Assembly (NCBI GenBank): GCA_022574675.1
Contig: JACZRO010000001.1
Location: 1-64,000 of the forward strand
Direction of reading: 5' to 3'
From: Chloroflexota bacterium
GTDB taxonomy: Bacteria; Chloroflexota; Dehalococcoidia; Lucifugimonadales; Lucifugimonadaceae
Length of the DNA stretch: 64,000 nt
The translations under genes and the position numbers were made by a program. Of the stretch, positions 36,385 to 43,853 are shown piece by piece. Position 1 is the first letter of the stretch, and each line of letters opens with the position of its first letter. The notes beneath the pieces are model-generated. The model was not told the origin of the DNA, searched no databases, and saw only the letters and a program-made list of their open reading frames with translations.

Positions 36385-36575
36385 CCCTCTCCCGCCATGG
36401 GGAGAGGGGACGACTGCAGGCGCTGCCAGGGCCAGCAGAGGTAGAGGCCCGACGGAGGTGACCATATCCCCTCTCCCGCCATGGGGAGAGGGGACGACTG
36501 CAGGCGCTGCCAGGGCCACCAGCAGAGGTAGAGGCCCGACGGCGGGTGACCATATCCCCTCTCCCGCCGGGAGAG
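36385..36575. repeat. Tandem 84-88 base repeats containing palindromes
   Basis: Two full units (36385-36468 and 36469-36556) and a partial third (to about 36575). Each begins with an inverted repeat in which CCCTCTCCC pairs with GGGGAGAGGG. The second unit is four bases longer. The block fills most of the gap between the convergent deaminase and folB genes. It may fold strongly as RNA and could block read-through, but it looks like an extragenic palindromic repeat. I see no gene in 36309-36639. Confidence 0.7.
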
Positions 36576-36639
36576 GATTCAGGTGAGGGGAACAGGGTCG
36601 GATCGAAATCCGATCCTGAGACGAGTGCGCTTGCCAATG

Positions 36640-37017
36640 TCAGCCCGTCGAGAACCCCGGTGTGGTCTCCCGGCTGATCTCGACGCCCACAGAGTCAACG
36701 CCGCGGAGAGCGCCCGGCTTCTGCACGCTCACGTCGGCGCGGATGACGCTTTCCGGCTCGAGGCAGATATTCGCGATGCTCTGCGCCATCGCCTCGATCA
36801 GCCCGTAGGACGAGGCCTCGACGTGCTCCTGGACCGCTTTCGAGACATCACGGTAGTTGACGGTGTCCGCGATGTCATCGGACTCCCCGGCGCGGCTGAG
36901 GTCAGCGTGCAGGGTGATGTCGATAATCACCTCCTGCTTCACCTCCCGCTCCCAGTCGTTGATCCCGATGATGCATTGGACGTGGAGCCCGGTGATGTGG
37001 ATCTGATCGGAAGTCAC
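36640..37017 (-). CDS. folB: Dihydroneopterin aldolase
   Basis: FolB of 125 residues, which converts 7,8-dihydroneopterin to 6-hydroxymethyl-7,8-dihydropterin in folate synthesis. Conserved features include GINDWEREVKQ near the N-terminus, with the pterin-anchoring Glu, DTVNYRDV with the catalytic-type Tyr, and SVQKPGAL with the conserved Lys. I chose the GTG at 37017 because GAGGAGGG lies about six bases upstream; the longer frame begins in repeat-like sequence. It closes a leftward cluster that begins with folE and includes two short-chain reductases, so the four genes probably form one pterin operon. Confidence 0.9.
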   Translation of the reverse strand: MTSDQIHITGLHVQCIIGINDWEREVKQEVIIDITLHADLSRAGESDDIADTVNYRDVSKAVQEHVEASSYGLIEAMAQSIANICLEPESVIRADVSVQKPGALRGVDSVGVEISRETTPGFSTG

Positions 37018-37081
37018 TGGCCCTCCTCTTCGCTCAGGCGCCGACGTGATGCCGGGACGCGAGGTTCTCCCTCTCCGTTGC

Positions 37082-37100
37082 CCCCGTATCGAGTACGGGG
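37082..37100. other. Hairpin between the QDPR-like SDR and folB genes
   Basis: Seven-base arms (CCCCGTA and TACGGGG) around a five-base loop. There is no T-tract on either strand, so it is more likely an RNA structural element or palindrome than a terminator. Confidence 0.3.
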
Positions 37101-37140
37101 CATGCACTCTCCCGCTGCGAAAGGGGAACACGGAAAGATG

Positions 37141-37815
37141 TCATGCCCGGTTGAACACGTGAATCCGGTCGCCCGAGATACTTGCCGCCTCATCGCCGGC
37201 TAGGAACACCATGGTCGCCGCAAGCTGCGCCGGAGGCACCCACGTGTCGAAGTCAGCGTCCGGCATCCCGGCGCGGTTTCCGGGTGTATCGATGACCGAG
37301 GGCACCACCGCGTTCACGGTGATCCCTGAGTCGCGCGTCTCGTCCGCCATCACCTCGGTCAGCGCCAGCACGCCGGCCTTTGCTACCGAATACGGGCCGT
37401 TGCCGCCGACGCCGCGCTCGCCCTGTCGGGCGCCGACGTTGATGATCCTGCCGCTGCCCCGCTCGATCATGTGAGGGAGCACGGCGCGTGACATGACCAG
37501 CACGGATTTGAAGTTAATGTCGAACAGTCCGTCCCAGTCTTCGTCGCTGATCTCTGACACGGGGGGTTGCGGCCGCCATGCGCCCACGAGGTTTACCAGG
37601 ACGTCAATCCGGCCGCGGTCGGCAATTATGCCCCGGACAGCGGTCGCGGCCGCGGCGGGGTCGGTCACATCAAATCGCATCGCGGCGTCTGGATGCGCGG
37701 CGTCACAACCCACAACGCTGTATCCGGCCGACTCGAACGCCGGCACGACCGCCGATCCGAGCCCGCCCGTCGCGCCCGTGATCAACGCGACCCGGGCGTT
37801 GGATTCATGTGTCAT
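37141..37815 (-). CDS. Short-chain dehydrogenase/reductase, QDPR-like
   Basis: Classical-size SDR of 224 residues. The cofactor motif TGATGGLG is at 13-20, and Tyr142 and Lys146 are in YSVAK. The usual catalytic serine 13 residues before the tyrosine is replaced by Ala129, in the segment NVGARQGERG. Dihydropteridine reductase (QDPR) also lacks that serine and has a GAK motif at the same place, and this gene lies between a PTR1/FolM-like reductase and folB, so a quinonoid dihydropterin reductase role is a reasonable inference. It might instead be an unrelated SDR with a changed active site. GGAG lies six bases before the ATG at 37815. The 16-base gap to the upstream SDR supports one operon. 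Confidence 0.82.
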   Translation of the reverse strand: MTHESNARVALITGATGGLGSAVVPAFESAGYSVVGCDAAHPDAAMRFDVTDPAAAATAVRGIIADRGRIDVLVNLVGAWRPQPPVSEISDEDWDGLFDINFKSVLVMSRAVLPHMIERGSGRIINVGARQGERGVGGNGPYSVAKAGVLALTEVMADETRDSGITVNAVVPSVIDTPGNRAGMPDADFDTWVPPAQLAATMVFLAGDEAASISGDRIHVFNRA

Positions 37816-37831
37816 CGTGGTCTCCAATGCG

Positions 37832-38572
37832 TCATGTGCGGGACAGTCTCTGGCCGCCATCGACATAGATCGTCTCGCCGGTAATGTAGTCGTTCTCTAC
37901 AAGGGTCATGACCACGTGCGCGACCTCCTCGGGAGTCCCGAGGCGTCCAAGAGGCGTGCGTGCCGCAAGCTTTTTCGCAAGCGCCTCATTCTCGTCCGGC
38001 TCGGCCGTGACCGGCAGCAGTATGGCCCCGAGCGCCACCTCATTGACCTGGACGGTCGGCGCGAGTGATGCGGCAAGAGAGCGCGTAAGTCCTCCCAGCG
38101 CCGCCTTACTGACGCCGTAAGCGAACCGCTTGGGCCGCGTCGTCTTCCAGTCGGTGAGGTTGATGATCTTGCCGGGCCTTCCGTCGAGGTGTTCAGACAT
38201 GGCCCGGGAAAGGATGAACGGCGCCGTCACGTTCACCGCAAAGTTCTCGTCCCAGTCGGCATCCGTGGTCTCGTTAATTCCCCGGTCTCGAAATACCGAC
38301 GCGCTGTTGACCAGGATGTCCAGCGCGCCGAACCGATCGACCACGGCCGTGACCAGCGATTCGACCTGTGCCCGATCAGTGAGATCCGCGCGGAACAGAT
38401 CTGCCTCACCGCCACAGGCGTTGATCTCATCTGCAAGCTGACGCGCCTCCGGTTCCGAGCTCCGGTAGTGAACCGCAATCCGGGCGCCGGCGTCCGCCAG
38501 CCGGCGCGCTATGACCTTGCCGACACGTACGCCGGCGCCGGTTACGAGGGCGACTTTCCCTTGAGGTCTCAT
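37832..38572 (-). CDS. Pteridine reductase/FolM-like SDR
   Basis: SDR of 246 residues resembling PTR1 and FolM, enzymes that reduce dihydropterins, and in some organisms dihydrofolate, with NADPH. Three features support this. The cofactor loop is TGAGVRVGK, with an Arg where PTR1 has one. It is followed by AVHYRSS, matching the NADPH 2'-phosphate region. The catalytic serine is replaced by Asp141 (in NLTDW), ahead of Tyr152 and Lys156 in YGVSK, the Asp-Tyr-Lys arrangement of PTR1. It lies 39 bases after folE and 16 bases before the QDPR-like gene. No DHFR (folA) gene is in the window, so this protein could supply or supplement that step. Confidence 0.85.
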   Translation of the reverse strand: MRPQGKVALVTGAGVRVGKVIARRLADAGARIAVHYRSSEPEARQLADEINACGGEADLFRADLTDRAQVESLVTAVVDRFGALDILVNSASVFRDRGINETTDADWDENFAVNVTAPFILSRAMSEHLDGRPGKIINLTDWKTTRPKRFAYGVSKAALGGLTRSLAASLAPTVQVNEVALGAILLPVTAEPDENEALAKKLAARTPLGRLGTPEEVAHVVMTLVENDYITGETIYVDGGQRLSRT

Positions 38573-38611
38573 CTGGAAGGACTCATCCGGTCGCGAGGCG
38601 CTGCGGTCCCG

Positions 38612-39277
38612 CTACATCAGCGGGTCAGAACCCGGGCGGATGTGCATCATGAACTCCGCGCGCGTGGATGGATTGTCCCGGAATGCCCCGAGCATGGCGC
38701 TAGTGACCATGCGGGAGTGATGCTTCTTGACGCCGCGCATGGCGGCGCACAGGTGGGTGGCCTCAACCACCACCGCGACACCGCGCGGCTTGATGAGATC
38801 CTCAAGGAAGTTGGCAATCTGTTGCGTCATACGCTCCTGTACCTGGAGCCGCCGGGCGAACATATCCACCAGCCGCGGGATCTTGGACAGGCCGACCACC
38901 TTATCCTCCGGCAGGTAGCCGACCGACGCCCGGCCGTAGAACGGAAGCATGTGATGCTCACACATGCTGTAGAAGTCGATGTCCCTGATGACCACCATCT
39001 CATCGTATTCGACGTCGAACAGGGCGTTGTTGAGCAGCTCCACCGGGTCGGTGGCGTAGCCGGACAGGAGTTCGTCGTACATCCGTGCGACGCGCGAGGG
39101 AGTATTGGCGACGCCGTCCCGCGAGGAGTCTTCACCGACCGCGTCAATGATGGTGCGGACAGCACCCGCCACGACGGCCTTGCATTCCGCGCTAAGAACG
39201 GGACCGTCCTCGAACTCGGGGTACTCGGTCTGGCTTGCATGTCCGTCGCGGCCTGCGAGAGATTTCTCTTTGATCAT
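38612..39277 (-). CDS. folE: GTP cyclohydrolase I
   Basis: FolE of 221 residues, the first enzyme of pterin and folate synthesis, which converts GTP to 7,8-dihydroneopterin triphosphate. Zinc ligands are in CEHHMLPF (Cys and His) and HLCAAMRG (Cys). The SKIPRLVDMFARR and ERMTQQIA blocks complete the family signature. The ATG at 39277 has AGGAAGG six bases upstream. It is followed by the two SDRs and folB. A MoaD/ThiS-like gene lies 65 bases upstream in the same direction and may share the promoter. Confidence 0.94.
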   Translation of the reverse strand: MIKEKSLAGRDGHASQTEYPEFEDGPVLSAECKAVVAGAVRTIIDAVGEDSSRDGVANTPSRVARMYDELLSGYATDPVELLNNALFDVEYDEMVVIRDIDFYSMCEHHMLPFYGRASVGYLPEDKVVGLSKIPRLVDMFARRLQVQERMTQQIANFLEDLIKPRGVAVVVEATHLCAAMRGVKKHHSRMVTSAMLGAFRDNPSTRAEFMMHIRPGSDPLM

Positions 39278-39342
39278 TAAGGTCCTTCCTGCCGCGGCGA
39301 CAAGGCTGCGACCGGCGTCCAACTGTAAGAATTGGCAGTTTA

Positions 39343-39678
39343 TCAACCAGAAACGTTGCGGACGCAATGGAGCCGGCGTGGGCGGCGCACAGCGTATCCG
39401 AGGGCCGAGGATTGTCCACCGGCGATGGCCGGAAGGAAGTGGATCTCGGTCTCGTCGTCCTCGATCTTATGGAGCAAGCCCTGGCGGGTGGCCTGTTCTC
39501 CGACGATCGCCGCCAGACCAGGTTTAAGTTCGCCGTCCTTCAATATGTATTCCGCCGCGCCCGGGATTTCCTTCTCCAGGTTCTCGATCACCTCCCGGAG
39601 GTTTTTGCCCGGGATCTGCACCTCAATCCGGCCTCCGGCCCGTTTGCGCAATGGTTGCGGGATGAAAACGCGGGCCAT
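39343..39678 (-). CDS. MoaD/ThiS-like beta-grasp protein with a C-terminal extension
   Basis: Ubiquitin-fold sulfur-carrier-like protein of 111 residues. The body (PGKNLREVIENLEKEIP, then IHFLPAIAGG) matches MoaD/ThiS, in which the C-terminal Gly-Gly is adenylated and thiolated to deliver sulfur for molybdopterin or thiamine. Here the di-glycine at about residues 87-88 is not terminal: some 23 more residues, basic and low in structure, follow before the stop. The tail would have to be removed for activation, or the protein has another use, or a base error near 39415 hides the true stop. GAAGG precedes the ATG. It lies just downstream of a molybdenum hydroxylase operon, though a strong terminator separates them. 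Confidence 0.75.
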   Translation of the reverse strand: MARVFIPQPLRKRAGGRIEVQIPGKNLREVIENLEKEIPGAAEYILKDGELKPGLAAIVGEQATRQGLLHKIEDDETEIHFLPAIAGGQSSALGYAVRRPRRLHCVRNVSG

Positions 39679-39819
39679 CTGGACTTTTCCTTCTGATTAA
39701 ATTGCTGGCTTCTCGCAGCCTGGCGCCGCCGGCACACGCCATCTCTCTGGATCGTGCCCTGATCGTGTTGTTCTCCAGCGATCATAGCTACCGACGATCA
39801 TAAACGGAAAGAAAGAGAA

Positions 39820-39847
39820 GGGGCGCCCCGTTTGTCTGGGGCGCCCC
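39820..39847 (-). terminator. Rho-independent terminator after the molybdenum hydroxylase operon
   Basis: On the minus strand two GGGGCGCCCC arms surround an eight-base loop, followed by the T-rich run TTCTCTTTCTTTCC. This lies 40 bases after the large-subunit stop and is the clearest terminator in the window. Confidence 0.8.
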
Positions 39848-39887
39848 AATGTCTTCACTGACAGCCTCTGGACCGAAATGCTGACTG

Positions 39888-42167
39888 CTACTCTTTAGCT
39901 TCAAGCGCCGCCCGAATCCGGCCGGGGTTTATCGGAGTCTCGCGGAACCGTATGCCCAACGCGTCATGGATGGCGTTTGCTATCGCCGCCACCGGCGGAA
40001 CGATCGGCACTTCACCGACTCCGCGGACGCCAAAGGGGTGACCCGGGTTCGGGACCTCGACGATGATCGTCTCGATCTCCGGCAGGTCGTAGGAGGTCGG
40101 CATCCTGTAGTCCAGGAAACTTGAGTTGACCATCTGGCCGTCGTCATTGAAGAAGTACTCTTCGTTCAGCGCCCAGCCGATGCCTTGTGCGGCTGCGCCC
40201 TGCATCTGCCCTTCGACATAGGCCGGGTGTATCGCCGTGCCCACGTCTTGAACGACGGTGAAACGGATCACGTCAGTCTTCCCGGTTTCCGGGTCGATCT
40301 CGACATCCGCGATCTGGGTCGAGTACGCGCCGCCGGCTCCCTCAGGGTCCACCGAAGCGGTTCCCACTACGGGGCCTCCGGTCGAGCCGAGCTTGCTGGA
40401 GAGCTCCTTGTGCGACAGCCGCAGTTCAGGGTCCGACTTCGACTGGTAGCTGCCGTTTGAGAACTCCACCTCGTCGGGTTCAACGTCCCAGAGCTTCGCC
40501 GCGCGCTCAAGGAGCTGCGTCACGACGTCCTGCGCGGCATCATGTGCCGCGTAGCCTGTGGCGTAGGTCGTGCGGCTTCCGCCGGTGACGTCCGTATAGC
40601 CAATGCCCTCTGTGTCCGCAACGTGCGGACGCACATCTTCTACCGGGATGCCGAGCACCTCGGCCGCCATCATGGCGATGGACGCACGCGAGCCACCGAT
40701 GTCGGTCGAGCCCTCGGTCAGTGCGACGGTGCCGTCCTCGTTGACGGCAATCGTCACGACGGATTTGAGGCCGATGTTGAACCAGTACCCGGTGGCGACT
40801 CCGCGGCCCCGCAATTTCCCGTCCGGGGCGTTTTCCAGCGGCGTCTTCCAGTGATCTGACTGCATCGCGGCCTGGTGGGTCTCGATCGCTCCAATCTTCG
40901 GGTGGATCGGTCCGTCAGCCCTGCGTGTCCCCTCTTTCGCCGCGTTCTGTATGCGGAACTCAAGCGGGTCCATCCCGATCTTCTCGCAGATTTCGTCTAC
41001 CACGGTTTCCATGGCAAAGGCAGCGTGGGTGGCGCCGGGAGCGCGGTAGGCGGCCGTCTTCGGCTTGTTGACGACGATGTCGTAACCGTCGATCCGCGTG
41101 TTCGGAATATCGTAAGCGGAGAAGACGCACATTGCCGCGGCGCCGACCGGAGAACCGGGGTACGCGCCGGCGTCAAAACGGAGATCGGCTGTGGCGGCGG
41201 TAATTGTGCCGTCATTCTTCACGCCGACTTTGACATGCATCCATGAACCCGGTGTGGGACCGGTCGACTCGAACACGGACGTTCTTTCCATGAGCAGCTT
41301 CACCGGCCGGCCGGATTTGCGGGCGAGGATCGCCGCGACCGGCTCAAGGTAGGTCGGGATCTTGCCTCCGAAACCTCCGCCGATCTCAAGCGGGATGACT
41401 TTGACCTGGGAGTCCGGAACGCGAAGGACCCCGGCTATCTGCCGGCGCGCGGCGAACGCGCCCTGTGTGCTTGTCCAGACGGTGATGCGGTCATCTTCGT
41501 CCCATGTAGCGGTGGCGTTGTGCGGCTCGATATAGCCCTGGTGCACCATCGCCGTGTCGTACTCGTGCTCGATAACAAGGTCCGCCTGTGCGAAGCCCTT
41601 GTCGACGTCTCCGAACTCGTGACGGAAGTGGTTGGCCTGGTTCGTCTGGCCGTCGATCTTCTCGCCGAGGTCCTGGCCTTCCAGGTCCTCGAGCACGATC
41701 GGCGCGCCAGGCTTCATGGCGTCCATCACCTTCGTGACGGGCTTCAGCACTTCGTACTCAACCTTGATAAGGCTGGCCGCTTCCAGAGCCGTGTTTTTGT
41801 CCACCGCGGCCACGGCCGCGACGGGGTGGCCCCTGTACAGGACCTTGTCACCCGCCATCACGTTATTTGAGGCGTAACGGAAGTTAACCGCGCCCTCACC
41901 GAGGTCGACCAATGTATCTTCCGCAGCAGGGAAGTCGGTGTGCGTTATCACGGCGTGAACGCCGGGCATCGCCGCCGCCGCGGATGTGTCGATTGACTTG
42001 ATCCGGGCGTGCGCGTGAGGGCTGCGCAGGATCGCGCCCTGCAACAGGCCCGGGAGCGTGATGTCAGCTCCGTAGATCGCCCGGCCGGTGACTTTGTCGT
42101 AACCGTCGTGCCGGATAGGGCGGGTGCCGATTACGTTGTACTTGCCCTTAGTGGTGTCAGTGACCAT
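39888..42167 (-). CDS. Molybdenum hydroxylase large subunit (xanthine dehydrogenase/CoxL family)
   Basis: Molybdopterin-binding catalytic subunit of 759 residues. The N-terminal KVTGRAIYGADI and PHAHARI blocks and a central GGGFGGK are family landmarks. The active-site loop is AYRAPGAT, which differs from the AYRxCSFR of form I CO dehydrogenase and the AYRGAGR of form II, so a CO dehydrogenase is unlikely. The catalytic Glu is near the C-terminus in GVRGVGEVP. The enzyme should hydroxylate an aldehyde, purine, nicotinate-like or other N-heterocyclic or aromatic substrate, passing electrons through the 2Fe-2S and FAD subunits encoded upstream. Gene order (medium, small, large) matches CoxMSL. 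A strong terminator follows. Substrate unknown. Confidence 0.92.
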   Translation of the reverse strand: MVTDTTKGKYNVIGTRPIRHDGYDKVTGRAIYGADITLPGLLQGAILRSPHAHARIKSIDTSAAAAMPGVHAVITHTDFPAAEDTLVDLGEGAVNFRYASNNVMAGDKVLYRGHPVAAVAAVDKNTALEAASLIKVEYEVLKPVTKVMDAMKPGAPIVLEDLEGQDLGEKIDGQTNQANHFRHEFGDVDKGFAQADLVIEHEYDTAMVHQGYIEPHNATATWDEDDRITVWTSTQGAFAARRQIAGVLRVPDSQVKVIPLEIGGGFGGKIPTYLEPVAAILARKSGRPVKLLMERTSVFESTGPTPGSWMHVKVGVKNDGTITAATADLRFDAGAYPGSPVGAAAMCVFSAYDIPNTRIDGYDIVVNKPKTAAYRAPGATHAAFAMETVVDEICEKIGMDPLEFRIQNAAKEGTRRADGPIHPKIGAIETHQAAMQSDHWKTPLENAPDGKLRGRGVATGYWFNIGLKSVVTIAVNEDGTVALTEGSTDIGGSRASIAMMAAEVLGIPVEDVRPHVADTEGIGYTDVTGGSRTTYATGYAAHDAAQDVVTQLLERAAKLWDVEPDEVEFSNGSYQSKSDPELRLSHKELSSKLGSTGGPVVGTASVDPEGAGGAYSTQIADVEIDPETGKTDVIRFTVVQDVGTAIHPAYVEGQMQGAAAQGIGWALNEEYFFNDDGQMVNSSFLDYRMPTSYDLPEIETIIVEVPNPGHPFGVRGVGEVPIVPPVAAIANAIHDALGIRFRETPINPGRIRAALEAKE

Positions 42168-42177
42168 CAGGACCTCC

Positions 42178-42648
42178 CTAGGCCGATTCCGCGGCCTTCT
42201 GGACCGCCTTCACAATCTTGTCATAACCGGTGCAACGGCACAGGTTCCCCGAAAGCCAGAAACGGATGCGCGTTTCGCTGGGATGCGGTTCTTTTTCGAG
42301 CAGCGCCTTGGCGGACACGAGGAACCCGGGGGTGCAGATGCCGCACTGAAGCGCCGCCTCCTCGAGGAAGGTCTGCTGGAGTAGGTGCAGTTTGCCGGGC
42401 TCGGCCATGCCCTCGATCGTCTCGACCGTGCTGCCGTCGATCTCGGCGCCGAGCACACAGCAGGAGTCGACGATCCGGCCGTCCATGTTTACGGTGCAGG
42501 CGCCGCAATTGCCGTCGTTGCATCCTTCTTTCGTTCCGGTCAGTCCCAACTCGTCGCGCAGCGTGTCGAGCAGGCTCGTATACGGTGCGACCAGGAAGTC
42601 GACCGGCTCTCCGTTGAGTGTTGCCCGGACTCTTACTTTCTCCACCAA
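42178..42648 (-). CDS. Molybdenum hydroxylase small subunit, 2Fe-2S
   Basis: Iron-sulfur subunit of 156 residues carrying two [2Fe-2S] clusters. The N-terminal plant-type ferredoxin cluster uses EGCNDGNCGAC followed later by a lone Cys (about residue 64). The C-terminal cluster uses CGICTPG and CRCTGY. The subunit carries electrons from the molybdenum site to FAD. It lies ten bases from the large-subunit gene and one base after the medium-subunit stop, so the three subunits are made in order M-S-L. Its length and motifs match the CoxS family. Confidence 0.94.
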   Translation of the reverse strand: MVEKVRVRATLNGEPVDFLVAPYTSLLDTLRDELGLTGTKEGCNDGNCGACTVNMDGRIVDSCCVLGAEIDGSTVETIEGMAEPGKLHLLQQTFLEEAALQCGICTPGFLVSAKALLEKEPHPSETRIRFWLSGNLCRCTGYDKIVKAVQKAAESA

Positions 42649-42649
42649 C

Positions 42650-43516
42650 TTAGTTGTTCTCCCGGGCGCGTTCTACGGCCCTCTCAAGGGTGCGACGGGT
42701 CAGAACGCCGACCAGATGTTTGCGTTGTTCAACCGTTCCGCGCATATCGCTGATCGGGCTCGTGTCCGCGATCGCCGCCTGCGCTGCGGCGGAGAAGTTC
42801 TCCGCCGTGGCCTCTTTGCCGGCCAGCTGGTCCCCGGCGGACGATAGGATCGGCGTCGGACCAACTGAGGCGAGTGCGATGCGGGCGGATTCGATGATGT
42901 TGCCGTTCAACTGGACCGAGCTGGCCACACCCGCGATAGCTATGTCCATCTCGTTTCGGGGCGTAAACCGCTCGTAAGCCGCTCCGAAACCCTTCCGTGG
43001 GATCGGCATCTTCATTTCAACCAGGAGTTCGCCGTTCCCGATCACCGACCGGCCGGGGCCGGTGCAAAAGTCTTCGACCGCCACTTCCCGTGTGCCGTTA
43101 GGACCGGCAATAACGCAGGTGGCGTGGTGGACGATAAGCGGGCCGATGCCGTCTGCGCTTGGGGAGGCGTTGCAAAGATTGCCGCCGAGGCCGGCGCGTG
43201 ACTGTATCTGGATGCCACCGATGATAGAGGCGGTATCCACGAGACACGGGAACTTCGCCGAAATCTCATCGTCCTCGTAAATGCGGTAACACGGGACGGC
43301 GGCGCCCAGGCGGAACTCGCTCGCACCCAGTTCAACAATGTTTGTCTCGGGAATGTGTTTGATGTCGACGAGCGCATCGAGTTCCCATCGGCCGGCACGC
43401 GCCATGACCAGGACATCAGTTCCGCCAGCCAGCGGCCGGGCGCGCTCACCGTGTTTGGCTAGAGCCGCCACGGCTTCGTCGACGCTTTTCGCGCGGACAT
43501 ACTCAAACGGGTGCAA
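42650..43516 (-). CDS. Molybdenum hydroxylase medium subunit, FAD-binding
   Basis: FAD-binding subunit of the CoxM type, about 288 residues. The FAD-binding segments are LAGGTDVLVMAR near the N-terminus and GGNLCNASPSADG in the middle. I placed the start at a TTG at 43516, with AAAGGAG about eight bases upstream; an in-frame ATG at 43558 gives 14 more residues before HPFEY, the usual N-terminal start of the family. It is the first gene of the operon and is preceded by a good sigma70-type promoter candidate at 43629-43657. Confidence 0.9.
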   Translation of the reverse strand: MHPFEYVRAKSVDEAVAALAKHGERARPLAGGTDVLVMARAGRWELDALVDIKHIPETNIVELGASEFRLGAAVPCYRIYEDDEISAKFPCLVDTASIIGGIQIQSRAGLGGNLCNASPSADGIGPLIVHHATCVIAGPNGTREVAVEDFCTGPGRSVIGNGELLVEMKMPIPRKGFGAAYERFTPRNEMDIAIAGVASSVQLNGNIIESARIALASVGPTPILSSAGDQLAGKEATAENFSAAAQAAIADTSPISDMRGTVEQRKHLVGVLTRRTLERAVERARENN

Positions 43517-43628
43517 AAGTTGGGCTCCTTTACGACTCTTGTCGCATACCAGGTACATGGCCAGGCCGGAAATTTCTGTTCAAAACGCGCGCCTATGCGC
43601 CCGGCAAAGCGGCGGCCCCGGGAAAGGC

Positions 43629-43657
43629 ATTATGCCCCCGCCCTACACGAGCCGCAA
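43629..43657 (-). promoter_or_regulatory. Sigma70-type promoter for the molybdenum hydroxylase operon
   Basis: On the minus strand TTGCGG (43652-43657) and CATAAT (43629-43634) are separated by 17 bases. The start of transcription would lie about 110 bases before the medium-subunit start codon. Confidence 0.5.
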
Positions 43658-43853
43658 CAGTCATCTTCAGAGAGCGCAGCAGGACAGGGTCAACGCGATG
43701 AGCCGAGGTCACGGCGGAGGTGGTGAGCCCCGGCTCCGCCGCCCGGTCGGCCCCGTTAGAATCCGCCCGACCCATGTGAACGGCCCCGTTCCCGGCTCAC
43801 GAATCCCGGCCGTTCGCCGACCGGTCACCGGGAGTTCATCAGAGGAGCGTAAC
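43658..43853. other. Remaining part of the divergent intergenic region
   Basis: With 43517-43657 this forms a 337-base gap between divergent operons. TAGAAT at 43757-43762 might be a -10 element for the rightward amidohydrolase, but no matching -35 is seen. The rightward gene has a strong AGAGGAG ribosome site. I see no gene here. Confidence 0.4.

Noticed and set aside
39888-43516. CO dehydrogenase (coxMSL) as the function of the molybdenum hydroxylase
   Set aside because: The active-site loop is AYRAPGAT, not the AYRxCSFR loop of form I CO dehydrogenase, so only the family and gene order match.
43338-43853. N-terminal extension of the first amidohydrolase
   Set aside because: The extension overlaps the divergent FAD subunit gene, encodes no family sequence, and a TTG with a strong ribosome site exists at 43854.
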